Positions 16,384 to 24,382 of a stretch of 52,002 nt of DNA are shown here, in pieces. The stretch lies in NCBI GenBank assembly GCA_030603245.1, contig JAUVYE010000005.1:1-52002 (forward strand), given 5' to 3'. This stretch comes from a bacterium. GTDB lineage: Bacteria > Patescibacteriota > Minisyncoccia > Minisyncoccales > DG-74-3. The notes below the pieces were generated by a model, which searched no databases, was not told the origin of the DNA, and saw nothing but the letters and a program-made list of their open reading frames with translations. The translations under genes and the position numbers were made by a program. The first letter of the stretch is position 1. Each line of letters starts with the position of its first letter.

Positions 16384-16447
16384 ATCTTACCCTGAACTAA
16401 CCACCAAAAATTGATGAGCAATTCAGGATAAGATAGATTTCCTCCTT
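16383..16447 (-). promoter_or_regulatory. Shine-Dalgarno / hairpin / AUG translation-initiation element
   Basis: In transcript order there is AAGGAGG, then AAATC, a hairpin TATCTTATCCTGAA / TTCAGGGTAAGATA (14 pairs, one G-U, 25-nt loop), then TG of the AUG, whose A is the last hairpin base. Folding puts the Shine-Dalgarno site about 5 nt from the start codon. Confidence 0.6.
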
Positions 16448-16545
16448 CCCCTATATTATTCTAAAGAACTATTCTTAATATGTATTTATATTATATCACT
16501 ATATCTAAAATTTGTCAAGAGATTCGACCCTTTCTGACAAAACTA

Positions 16546-16572
16546 AAACACCCTCACAAAGAGAGCGTTTTA
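16546..16572 (-). terminator. Terminator of rnpB
   Basis: AAAACGCTCTC-TTTGT-GAGGGTGTTTT forms an 11-pair stem with two G-U pairs, followed by AGTTTTGTC, shortly after the RNase P RNA 3' end. Confidence 0.65.
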
Positions 16573-16575
16573 ATT

Positions 16576-16930
16576 ACTCAAGCAAGCGATAAGCCGAATT
16601 CTGTCTTGGGCAATCATCTATCTGGACCAAAGATTACTCTTTGGTTCTTGCGAACTACTTTTTCACTTCGGCAAATCCGGAGATTGTCGAAATGTTTGTT
16701 CTTGCACCCGATAAGGATTTAGCCGTTTCACCCCTACATTACTGTAGGAATATCCCATAAATGGGTTGTAAAACCTTTCGGTCTTACACGTCTCTGTTCG
16801 CACCTCTACCATTACTGGCGACGGCTGTTAGCCGCTATCTTTTTAAATCATTAACATAAAGCTAATGAAGTGAGTGTTCGGACTTTCCTCCCTGTATTGC
16901 TACAAGGCGATTGCCTTGCTTACTTGAGCA
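16576..16930 (-). ncRNA. rnpB: RNase P RNA (bacterial type A-like)
   Basis: This is the catalytic RNA that removes tRNA 5' leaders. On the minus strand the 5' region contains the invariant GGGAGGAAAGTCCGAACA (P4 and flanks) and the 3' region contains ACAGAATTCGGCTTAT. The ends pair as P1 (CTCAAGTAAGC with GCTTGCTTGAG). The length of about 355 nt and several internal hairpins fit bacterial RNase P. A promoter with TATAAT lies just upstream and a terminator just downstream, so it is an independent unit. Confidence 0.95.
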
Positions 16931-16935
16931 TATAC

Positions 16936-16963
16936 ATTATAGCAGAAACTTTTAAAAAATCAA
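16936..16963 (-). promoter_or_regulatory. Promoter of rnpB
   Basis: TTGATT (16958-16963), a 16-nt spacer and TATAAT (16936-16941) with an upstream TGC that resembles an extended -10. The predicted start falls at the 5' strand of P1. Confidence 0.8.
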
Positions 16964-16965
16964 TA

Positions 16966-16986
16966 GGGATAGGCTAAGCCTATCCC
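16966..16986 (-). terminator. GGGATAGGC-TTA-GCCTATCCC hairpin
   Basis: A perfect 9-bp palindrome with a TTA triloop. On the minus strand it is followed by TATTGATTTTTT and lies 3' of the startless ORF at 17056. The T-rich stretch also holds the rnpB -35 region. Confidence 0.5.
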
Positions 16987-17055
16987 AAAAGAGTAGATTT
17001 TCTTTTTCCAACCAATGAAATTAAATCTTCTTGGCTCGAAAAAAAAAGAAAAGAG

Positions 17056-17439
17056 TTAGACAACATAGAATGGTTTTCGATTTTGAATTGCCACTTTTAA
17101 GAATGCTATCTTTTGTCTTGAAGTTTTCCATAATGGTTCTAGTGGCATAACTCGGTCTAAGTCGTTGACAAGAACAAGGTATTTATTTTGACAGTCATTA
17201 AGAATCATTTGAATGCAGGTAAGAGCACTATAGTGAAGTTCTTCCTTATCTTCTATAGAATTGCTGGATGTTATTCCTTCTTCTGTCCGTTTAACTATCT
17301 CGAAAATGGCGCCTATTGCCTGCTCTTCGCTGAAGGGACGCTCCCCCCAGTCTAGACCAAACTTATCTCTGTCCGTCTTCCGCCACCTAAACTGTTTATT
17401 AAAATTAACAAACGGTTCAGGTGGCGCAAGTTCTCTTTT
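17056..17439 (-). pseudogene. Protein-like open frame of 127 codons without a start codon
   Basis: The minus strand has an open frame that reads like a real protein, for example RWRKTDRDKFGLDWGERPF, EEQAIGAIFEIVKRTEEG and KYLVLVNDLDRVMPLEPLWK, ending FYVV and TAA. A TAG precedes it at 17440-17442 and no ATG, GTG or TTG occurs in its first 75 or so codons. It is in the same frame as rnhA, separated by two TAG codons. A 46-nt palindrome falls inside its first codons. I call it a 5'-truncated gene remnant; a non-standard start is the alternative. I do not recognise the family. Confidence 0.5.
17381..17426. repeat. 46-nt near-perfect palindrome
   Basis: CGCCACCT and AGGTGGCG form the outer stem, and pairing continues inwards to about 22 pairs with one mismatch and two G-U pairs on the minus strand. 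It has no T-run, so it is not an ordinary terminator. Confidence 0.65.
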
Positions 17440-17463
17440 CTAATTTATAAAAGAGCTAAAATG

Positions 17464-17904
17464 CTAAATTAATTTCTGAGACCTTTTTTCTGCATCCAAG
17501 GCCTCATTCACCAATCTATCAGCTTGTTTATTCTTTTCTCGACTAATCGCTTTAAACTTAACCTTTTTAAAATCTAATTTCAAGTTCCAGGCAGTTAAAA
17601 ACAAAGCTTGAATTTTAGAATCTAAAATTTTATACTCCCCTTTTAACTGCTTAACCAATAGTTCAGAATCTGATTTTAATTCAACTTCTGAATTTTTGGC
17701 TATTTTTTTTCCAAAAAGTTGTTTAAATTTCTTAAGAGCAAAAATAACTGCCTCATATTCAGCCTGATTATTAGTTTTCTTGCCTAAAAACTTAGAATAG
17801 TCTTTAATCGTCTGTCCTTTTTCATTACAAAAAACCACCCCAATTGCAGCTGGTCCTGGATTACCACGAGAACCGCCATCTGTATAAATTATTATTTTTT
17901 TCAT
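17464..17904 (-). CDS. rnhA: Ribonuclease HI family protein
   Basis: RNase HI cleaves the RNA strand of RNA-DNA hybrids. The 146-residue protein has IIIYTDGGSRGNPGPAAIG (first catalytic Asp), NNQAEYEAVIFAL (catalytic Glu), LKSDSELLVKQL (second Asp) and ISREKNKQADRLVNEALD (last Asp). The form with DGGSRGNPGPA is the short bacterial/archaeal type that lacks the basic handle of E. coli RNase HI. It overlaps the upstream DHH exonuclease gene by 4 nt, consistent with a shared nucleic-acid repair role. Confidence 0.9.
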   Translation of the reverse strand: MKKIIIYTDGGSRGNPGPAAIGVVFCNEKGQTIKDYSKFLGKKTNNQAEYEAVIFALKKFKQLFGKKIAKNSEVELKSDSELLVKQLKGEYKILDSKIQALFLTAWNLKLDFKKVKFKAISREKNKQADRLVNEALDAEKRSQKLI

Positions 17905-19046
17905 TTTCTAAAATATCTAATTAAACAATTTTTAAATTCTTCTAAGTTTTCGTTTTTTAATCTAAAGCCAGCTGCCAAAGGATGACCTCCATACGTTTTT
18001 AAAAGCTCTTTACAACTAATCATTGCTTTAACAGCATCTAATCCTTTAGGCATTCTCACTGCTCCTGGAGATTCTTTTTCTCCTCTTGTAAATAAAAATA
18101 CTGGTTTTTCAAATTTTTGACAAACTCTAGAAGCAGATGGACCCAATAAATACAATGGCCAATCCTTATCCCCCTCAAAAATGATTTCTTCATCACTATC
18201 AATCGCCCTATCCCTTACCTCTCCTGTTATGGCATAAATATCTTCTTTTCTTTTCTCTGCTTTTTGAATTAATTTTTTAGCCTTGGTTCTGGCTTTTTTC
18301 AAATCTTTCTCAGTCAAAAGCAAATAAGCTTCATTAAAATGTTTTTTTGTTTGACCTGCATTCAAAGGAGAAATAATTTTTTTACGAACCTCCCCAATAT
18401 CCCAGTTTTTAAAATCAGTAATATCCATTAAAGCTATTAATCCCTGTCTTTTGGTAAAGTTCAAAGCCAATAAACCATCTCTCACAAATTTTTCATTATC
18501 TTGCTCAAGAATCATCATGTCTGCCAATGTTGAAATAGCAACTAATTCCAAGTATTGTTCTGGTCTGTATTCTTGGTCTACAGAAGCAAATAATAATTTA
18601 ATCAACCAATAAACAATACCAGCTGTTGATAGTTCCTTAAAAGGATATTTATCTCCTTTTTGTTTTGGGTCACAAATAATGGAAGCTTTAGGTATTTCTG
18701 GCAGCATTTTGTGATGATCAATAATAATCACCTCAAACCCCATTTTCTTAGCTATTTCCACCTCTTTCACATTACCAATACCGCAATCTAAAGTAATAAA
18801 TAAGGCTGGTGCATGCTTTTTCAAATAATCTAAAGCGGTTTCATTCATTCCATATCCTTCTTTTTCTCTGTCAGGAAAGTAGATTGCTATTGGAATAGAA
18901 CCAAGTTCTTTAAGCGCTTCTTCTAAAATAATTACTGCTCCAACTCCATCTGGATCAGAGTCACCGTAAATAATAATACTTTCTTTATCTTGAATTGCTT
19001 TTAAGATCCGATTAGCTGTTTTTTTAAGATTCTTGATTTCAGCCAT
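17901..19046 (-). CDS. DHH-family phosphoesterase, RecJ-like exonuclease
   Basis: RecJ-type enzymes degrade single-stranded DNA 5'-3'. This 381-residue protein has motif I IIIYGDSDPDGVGA, motif II TLDCGIGN, the DHH motif VIIIDHHK, and a DHHA1-like C-terminal region with GPSASRVCQKF and GGHPLAAGF. It is much shorter than the roughly 570-residue RecJ of model bacteria and seems to end after DHHA1 without the OB-fold. It could therefore be a compact RecJ or a nano-RNase relative; the size and GGHPLAAG motif favour RecJ-like. It overlaps both rnhA and pgk by a few nt. Confidence 0.85.
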   Translation of the reverse strand: MAEIKNLKKTANRILKAIQDKESIIIYGDSDPDGVGAVIILEEALKELGSIPIAIYFPDREKEGYGMNETALDYLKKHAPALFITLDCGIGNVKEVEIAKKMGFEVIIIDHHKMLPEIPKASIICDPKQKGDKYPFKELSTAGIVYWLIKLLFASVDQEYRPEQYLELVAISTLADMMILEQDNEKFVRDGLLALNFTKRQGLIALMDITDFKNWDIGEVRKKIISPLNAGQTKKHFNEAYLLLTEKDLKKARTKAKKLIQKAEKRKEDIYAITGEVRDRAIDSDEEIIFEGDKDWPLYLLGPSASRVCQKFEKPVFLFTRGEKESPGAVRMPKGLDAVKAMISCKELLKTYGGHPLAAGFRLKNENLEEFKNCLIRYFRK

Positions 19047-20076
19047 ATTTTCTTAATGCCTCTATCCCCGGCAATTTTTCACCAGCTAAAAAACTTAACA
19101 TAGCTCCTCCTCCAGTAGAAAGGTGATTAAATTTTGAAGATAAACCTAACTGATTAATAAATTCCATTGTCTCTCCTCCTCCTATTATTGAAAAAGCACC
19201 ACTCTCAATAATTGCTTTAGCAATTTGTTCTGAACCATTTCTATATTCTTTATCTTCTATCTTACCTAAAGGACCTGACCAAAGAACAGTTTTAGCTTTT
19301 TTAATCTTTTCCTTAAAAAGATCAATGGTTTGAGGACCGATATCAAAGGTATTAATATCATCAATTGGGCTTATAATCTTTTCAGGATTTTTAAATACTA
19401 TTTTTCTCTTTTTTATTTCTTTGTCTATTAACTCATTAATTAATATAAAATCAACTCTTTCTGAAATTTTATTAATTGCCCTAAAACCATCTCCTTTTCC
19501 TCCAAAAATAGCAATTAAAGGAGTTTTGGGGTTTTCAATAATTTCTTCCAAAACTTTAATTTCTTTTTCCAATAAAAGCCCTTGTCCTGAAATTATATGT
19601 TGAATAATTCCTACGACTGAAGCATGTTCTCGGTGACAAACTGAAAAAGCATTATTAATATAAATATCTGCTAAATCAGCTAGTTTTTTAGCAAACTCTG
19701 GATTATTTTCCTTTTCTTCTTTATGAAATCTCAGGTTCTCCAAAAGCATTATCTCATTTGATTCCATTTTATCAATTTCTTGTTCAACCATTGACCCAAT
19801 ACAATCAGGTAAAAATTTCACATTTGTTCCTAATAATTCTTCAAGTCTTTTTCCAACCACTTTTAAGCTGTATTTTAACTCTTTTCCCCTAGGCCTGTTT
19901 AAATGGCTTATCAAAAGGATCTTGGCTCTTTTTTCTATTAAATATTTAATAGTAGGAAGAGCCTGTTTTATTCTAAAATCATCTAAAATGTTCCCCTGTT
20001 GAGAAAGGGGAACATTAAAATCACATCTTAATAAAATTTTTTTACCCTGGCAGTCAAAGTCTTTTAAGCCTTTCAT
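19039..20076 (-). CDS. pgk: Phosphoglycerate kinase, shortened and divergent
   Basis: Pgk makes ATP and 3-phosphoglycerate from 1,3-bisphosphoglycerate. The 345-residue protein retains LLRCDFNVPL, SHLNRPRG, LLENLRFHKEE, NNAFSVCHREHAS, VLWSGPLG and STGGGAMLSFLAGEKLPG. It is about 45-50 residues shorter than most bacterial enzymes. Several usually fixed motifs have changed: SHLGRPKG is SHLNRPRG, NDAFG is NNAFS, and the GGAKVSDK nucleotide-site stretch reads GGKGDGFRAINK. It may have reduced activity, but the conserved C-terminus suggests a live gene. Translation overlaps both neighbours. Confidence 0.88.
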   Translation of the reverse strand: MKGLKDFDCQGKKILLRCDFNVPLSQQGNILDDFRIKQALPTIKYLIEKRAKILLISHLNRPRGKELKYSLKVVGKRLEELLGTNVKFLPDCIGSMVEQEIDKMESNEIMLLENLRFHKEEKENNPEFAKKLADLADIYINNAFSVCHREHASVVGIIQHIISGQGLLLEKEIKVLEEIIENPKTPLIAIFGGKGDGFRAINKISERVDFILINELIDKEIKKRKIVFKNPEKIISPIDDINTFDIGPQTIDLFKEKIKKAKTVLWSGPLGKIEDKEYRNGSEQIAKAIIESGAFSIIGGGETMEFINQLGLSSKFNHLSTGGGAMLSFLAGEKLPGIEALRKYG

Positions 20077-21680
20077 TTTTTTAATTTTTTTAAAGACTCT
20101 TCTAAAACAGTTTTTAATTCTTCTAAGTTAACTTTTTTTCTTTCTGTCTTCTTTTTTAGATTACTGCTTTTAGCTACATCTTCTAAAGAAATAACTGGGC
20201 TTTTTTTAGCAGCAGTTTCTGGTCTACCAACTGGAGAAGCTTGCTTCTTTCCCTCTTTGATTTTCTTTAAACAAGGTTTACAATAAACCGGGCGAGTGCC
20301 ATCTGGAGGAAATATTACCTTAGTCCATTTTCCACATAAAGAACATTGGGCATCATACAAGGTCGGAGAGGAAGTAGGCCTGGGCTTTTTTGTTATTTCT
20401 TTTAAATCCCCTACCCAACGAACAATCTTTTCTTCAATAGTAGATCTTGGCATACCATATCTTTCTTGAGAAACCTTGATAATTTTTTCTCTATTTGATT
20501 CTTCTCCCACCTCAAAAGGATAAAGTGTTTGGGCTGAAAAAGGCCGGGAAGCAATCCCTTCAATCATTAATTTCAAATAAATATTATATTTTCCCAAGTT
20601 AACAAGGTCTGTGGCAAGAATTTCAGGAGAAAACTCTTTTTCCAAATACTCTGCATCTTCAGCCCCCACCCGAAAGGCAATTAAGGTTCCCACATTTCCA
20701 AAAACAGCATCTCGCACCACTTCTTCCATTTGAGCAATATATTGATGGCCTAAAACTAAACACAATCTATATTTTCTTGCCTCAGACAAAATATTAACAA
20801 ATGCCTCAGTAGCAAAGTTCTGAAATTCATCAACATAGAGGAAAAAGTCTCTTCTCTTTTCTTCTGGTATATTAACGCGGGACATAGCTGCTAACTGTAA
20901 TCTAGTGATTAAAAGAGCGCCCAATAAAAGAGAGTTATCTTCTCCAATTTTGCCTTTTGAAAGGTTTAAAATTAAAATCTTTCCTTCGTCCATGACTTTC
21001 TTTATATTAATACTTGATTTGGTTTGACCAATAATATTTCTCATCAAAGGATTTGAAATAAACTGACCAACCTTATTCTGAACCGCAGCTGTTGCTTCAG
21101 TCTCATATCTTTGAGTATATCGAGCAAACTCTTTAACCCAAAAGGATTTAACAATAGGATCTGTAACCCTATCAATTACTTTTTTCCTAAAATCAATATC
21201 AGACAACATTCGATTAATACTCAAAAGGGTTGAACCCGGATATTCAAGCAAAGCTAAAATAGCGTTATTTAAAATATATTCCATTCTGGCTGACCAAACA
21301 TCAGGCCAGATTTTTTTAAAAACACCCATTAAACCAGAGGCAACTAAATGCCTTTGGTCTGCCCCAATCTTTTCCAGAATATTAAATCCAATTGGGAACT
21401 CTAAATCAGCTGGATTAAAATAAACAACATCATTAATTCTTTCTGGGGGCACAAAATCTAATAATCTTTCAGCTGCTTCCCCATGAGGATCAATAAACCC
21501 AACACCCTGACCTGATTGAATATCCTGAATAGCCATGTTCTCCAACATGACTGTTTTTCCCATACCAGTTTTACCAACCACATAAATATGGCGACGTCGA
21601 TCGTCAGTCTTTACACCAAACTTCTTTTTCTCATTACGAAAAGTAGTTTCACCAAAAAAATTAACTTCTTTGTTTTCCAT
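20073..21680 (-). CDS. VirD4/TraG-like ATPase with C-terminal zinc ribbon
   Basis: The 535-residue protein is a hexameric-type P-loop ATPase of the conjugative coupling/TraG-TraD and HerA-like group. It has Walker A GKTGMGKT at 36-43, GFIDPHGEA, a Walker B-like FFLYVDEFQNF, and sensor motifs in YRLCLVLGHQYIAQM. Residues about 435-470 carry CSLCG and CKPC, a four-Cys zinc ribbon, followed by a Lys-rich tail. It is co-transcribed with two membrane proteins (21701 and 23107), a trio I associate with Patescibacteria. Roles could be DNA or protein transfer or envelope assembly; no relaxase or other T4SS genes are visible. Confidence 0.8.
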   Translation of the reverse strand: MENKEVNFFGETTFRNEKKKFGVKTDDRRRHIYVVGKTGMGKTVMLENMAIQDIQSGQGVGFIDPHGEAAERLLDFVPPERINDVVYFNPADLEFPIGFNILEKIGADQRHLVASGLMGVFKKIWPDVWSARMEYILNNAILALLEYPGSTLLSINRMLSDIDFRKKVIDRVTDPIVKSFWVKEFARYTQRYETEATAAVQNKVGQFISNPLMRNIIGQTKSSINIKKVMDEGKILILNLSKGKIGEDNSLLLGALLITRLQLAAMSRVNIPEEKRRDFFLYVDEFQNFATEAFVNILSEARKYRLCLVLGHQYIAQMEEVVRDAVFGNVGTLIAFRVGAEDAEYLEKEFSPEILATDLVNLGKYNIYLKLMIEGIASRPFSAQTLYPFEVGEESNREKIIKVSQERYGMPRSTIEEKIVRWVGDLKEITKKPRPTSSPTLYDAQCSLCGKWTKVIFPPDGTRPVYCKPCLKKIKEGKKQASPVGRPETAAKKSPVISLEDVAKSSNLKKKTERKKVNLEELKTVLEESLKKLKK

Positions 21681-21700
21681 CTAACAAATTTTATTAAAAC

Positions 21701-23110
21701 TTATTTTTTCTTTTCCTCAGTAGGCAAACCAACTGGAGGTCCTGCCTTTTTGGCTTCAATAGGAGTAAGAGCTGGAGCCAAGACAGCTGAAATTTTGGCT
21801 GGAAAATGATACATACTAGCCAATTCTTCACTATTAAAAATAGTGGTTCCTCTTAATCCTGGACTTCTTCCAACAATTCCTTTAGCAAACATTGGTTCTC
21901 CATCCATTGTTCTTGGATATAATGAAGGAAGACGATCTACATAGTTTCTGAAACTTTTTCTTTTCCTCAAATACAATCTACGACCAGTCATCCAATAATG
22001 AATCCTTGTTCTTGTAGGCCCCCAAAATACAAGAGCATTTAGATTGCCTGTTGCAAAATGATTAAAATAAGACCTGATAATCTTATAATTACCCATAAAA
22101 TAAGGCTTGTTTCTCTTATAAAGATAAACCAATCTAATCCAGGTTTTAAATCCTTGTTTTGAGATCTTTCCTTCAACGCCTTTCAAAATCTCTCTTTCTC
22201 CTGCAGTCATCCTTAATTCAGGCGCTGACAAGAAATCAACTGGCTTTTCCTTTTTTGGTTCTTCTTTTTCTCCAAACAACAAAGTCTCAATTACTTCATG
22301 AAATATTGATTTTGAAACATGTTTTTCTTTGGGATCTCTTTGAGCTAGTTTATCAGCATAAGCTCTTCCCTCTTCTTCCCAACCCAACCCTCCCCTAATT
22401 GGAGTATCAGGACTTGTAATGGGAGCCATCACTATTTGAAACCATAATTGTTCATCTGGATGAAGATTGGCCAAAGATTCCAACAGAGAATCTAAGGGAT
22501 CAATCCTTGTTTCTTCTATTTTGGCAGACTCTGGTTTTTCCTCAAAAAACATTGGATAGGTTTTAATTGGCAATGGTTGAGGTTTTAAAACAGTATAATC
22601 TTCTGAATAGAGGTCCCATTCCGCATTGGGTATGTCTTTGGGAACTTTTTGAGCATAATCATCAGTAAGAGAAATTTCAATCTCAGGAAAATGAGAATAA
22701 AGAGTGTTTTCAATAAAACTGCGATGTACATCTAAACATCTTATATAAAAACCTATCTTCCCTCCAATACTGGCTATTTCAAAAGATATCCAGTAAGGCC
22801 CCCTTCTTGACTCTCCTTCGCACCATTGCTCTCTCCAGTTAGCACTATCATAAATCCCCCAAATAACATTATAGAAATCTTCCATTGCTTTAAAAGTGTT
22901 TTCAATCTCTTTTGGAGGAACAATTCTAAGTAAAATCCACTTTTCTTTTGCATGAAAAACCTCCCATTGAATCCAGTATGCATAAAGAAGTTTAAAAGGA
23001 ACAGCAAAAATAATAGGAGCAAAAACCCACCACCAAGTTCTTAAAACAAGCCCAATTGCTGTAATAATTTGAGAACTATTAATAAGATTTAAAAAACCAT
23101 CTAAAATCAT
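21701..23110 (-). CDS. Membrane-anchored protein paired with the TraG-like ATPase
   Basis: This 469-residue protein begins with one or two hydrophobic segments (AIGLVLRTWWWVFAPIIF at about 19-36) and continues as a long soluble domain with a Glu/Lys-rich stretch near 290 and a final part rich in Gly/Pro/Ala. I know of no function; it resembles the uncharacterised partner encoded beside VirD4-type ATPases in candidate-phyla genomes. It starts 4 nt within the 85-residue membrane gene and lies 20 nt before the ATPase gene, so the three form one operon and probably one envelope complex. Confidence 0.7.
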   Translation of the reverse strand: MILDGFLNLINSSQIITAIGLVLRTWWWVFAPIIFAVPFKLLYAYWIQWEVFHAKEKWILLRIVPPKEIENTFKAMEDFYNVIWGIYDSANWREQWCEGESRRGPYWISFEIASIGGKIGFYIRCLDVHRSFIENTLYSHFPEIEISLTDDYAQKVPKDIPNAEWDLYSEDYTVLKPQPLPIKTYPMFFEEKPESAKIEETRIDPLDSLLESLANLHPDEQLWFQIVMAPITSPDTPIRGGLGWEEEGRAYADKLAQRDPKEKHVSKSIFHEVIETLLFGEKEEPKKEKPVDFLSAPELRMTAGEREILKGVEGKISKQGFKTWIRLVYLYKRNKPYFMGNYKIIRSYFNHFATGNLNALVFWGPTRTRIHYWMTGRRLYLRKRKSFRNYVDRLPSLYPRTMDGEPMFAKGIVGRSPGLRGTTIFNSEELASMYHFPAKISAVLAPALTPIEAKKAGPPVGLPTEEKKK

Positions 23111-23364
23111 AATGAAAGAAGATAAAAATTAATAGAATTCAAAACATCTCCCCTGATTTCCCATAAAACAGAAATAATTAGAATAATTAAAAAAGCTCTT
23201 AAAATAAACTTAAAAGTAAAATAAGAGCTTACTAAAAAACCAATAGTAAAGTTTCTTTCAGGATGAGCTTTAGCCCACCTAATACACACATATAACAAAA
23301 GCAAAAAAAACACTATGGTTGACCAAAGCAAGATATTTATTCCTATGTTAAGAATTTCAAGCAT
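23107..23364 (-). CDS. Small two-helix membrane protein of the TraG-like cluster
   Basis: This 85-residue protein has two hydrophobic helices (IGINILLWSTIVFFLLLLYV and FKFILRAFLIILIISVLW) separated by a basic loop with AKAHPERN. It is unrecognised by family. Its end overlaps the 469-residue gene by 4 nt and its start overlaps the sigma-region-4 gene by 8 nt. Such size and position would fit a VirB3- or VirB2-like accessory subunit, but nothing in the sequence proves that. Confidence 0.6.
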   Translation of the reverse strand: MLEILNIGINILLWSTIVFFLLLLYVCIRWAKAHPERNFTIGFLVSSYFTFKFILRAFLIILIISVLWEIRGDVLNSINFYLLSL

Positions 23365-24334
23365 CTCTCAAAAGATATTTTCCCTGAGGGTTTCTTAAAA
23401 AATGTTCTTTATTACTTAAATTAAGTAAAACTGTATTTTCTTTAACAAAACGCTTTTCTAAAACTCTTTCTAAAACCTCATCTTTAGAAAGAGGTGTTTC
23501 AGCTCCTTTTAAAACATGAAATATTACATCTTTAACTGTTCCAGACTCATATCCCCAATCAGCCAAGGCATATATTCCCCTTCCAATTAAAACAAATCTT
23601 GGGTCACGAATTAACTCATTATGAACTGTTTGGATTAATGCATTTTCTCCAATCAAATTGGCAACCCTACTAAAATGAAGAGGTTTATTCTCTCTTTTAA
23701 ATATGAGAAAAGCTTTGTCTTTTACTCCTCGTGGGTTTATTTCTGCCCAATCCCTTAAACCAAACTTACCTTCAGGACCCTTATCTATTAACTTGGAAAT
23801 CTCAAGATAAGAAAGTAAAACATTCGGTTTTAGAGCAAAATATGCATTACACTCTTTTAGATTTAAAGCTTTTTTAGTTGTTTCGAATTTTTTATATAAA
23901 TCCTTAATAACATTTTTAGTAGAATCTAAAGACTGAGAATTAATTGCCCAAACAGAATGAGTGTCTTTTGTCTCTGGGATTCTTTTAAAATCATCTGACA
24001 GGTTTAATAAAAAGAAAACATGGGAACCATGGTTTTGATTCCCTAATTCAGAAAGAAGAATATCTTCTTTTTTTAAACCCCCGTAATTCTTAAGAAAACT
24101 TGCAAAATATTGAAAAACCTTATGGTCTTTTTCTGTTTTTCTATTAATTTTTGAAAGGCCGTCTGATTCAATTTGGCGAACTCTTTCTCTAGTAATACCA
24201 TAACTGGTGCCAATAGATTCTAAGGTTTCCCTTTTACCTGTGTCTAAACCAAAACGCCTTACAATAACATCTCTTGTTCTTTCAGGTAAATTACTTAAAA
24301 GGTTTGAACAGATTTTTTGATAGTTAAATATCAT
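23357..24334 (-). CDS. Sigma-70 region 4 protein fused to HARE-HTH-type winged helices
   Basis: The first 65 or so residues look like sigma-70 region 4: LPERTRDVIVRRFGLDTG, ETLESIGTSYGITRERVRQI, the helix-turn-helix that reads the -35 box. There is no region 2, so it cannot act as a normal sigma factor. The remaining 260 residues contain two segments typical of HARE-HTH domains, AFLIFKRENKPLHFSRVANL with GRGIYALADWGY, and VKDVIFHVLKGAETPLSKDE with NPQGKYLL. It may be a promoter-associated regulator contacting RNA polymerase. It heads the TraG-like operon. Confidence 0.78.
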   Translation of the reverse strand: MIFNYQKICSNLLSNLPERTRDVIVRRFGLDTGKRETLESIGTSYGITRERVRQIESDGLSKINRKTEKDHKVFQYFASFLKNYGGLKKEDILLSELGNQNHGSHVFFLLNLSDDFKRIPETKDTHSVWAINSQSLDSTKNVIKDLYKKFETTKKALNLKECNAYFALKPNVLLSYLEISKLIDKGPEGKFGLRDWAEINPRGVKDKAFLIFKRENKPLHFSRVANLIGENALIQTVHNELIRDPRFVLIGRGIYALADWGYESGTVKDVIFHVLKGAETPLSKDEVLERVLEKRFVKENTVLLNLSNKEHFLRNPQGKYLLRDA

Positions 24335-24382
24335 GTTTCTTTAAAATTCATTGTTTTATTCAAACATTTTTCATAAACATTG

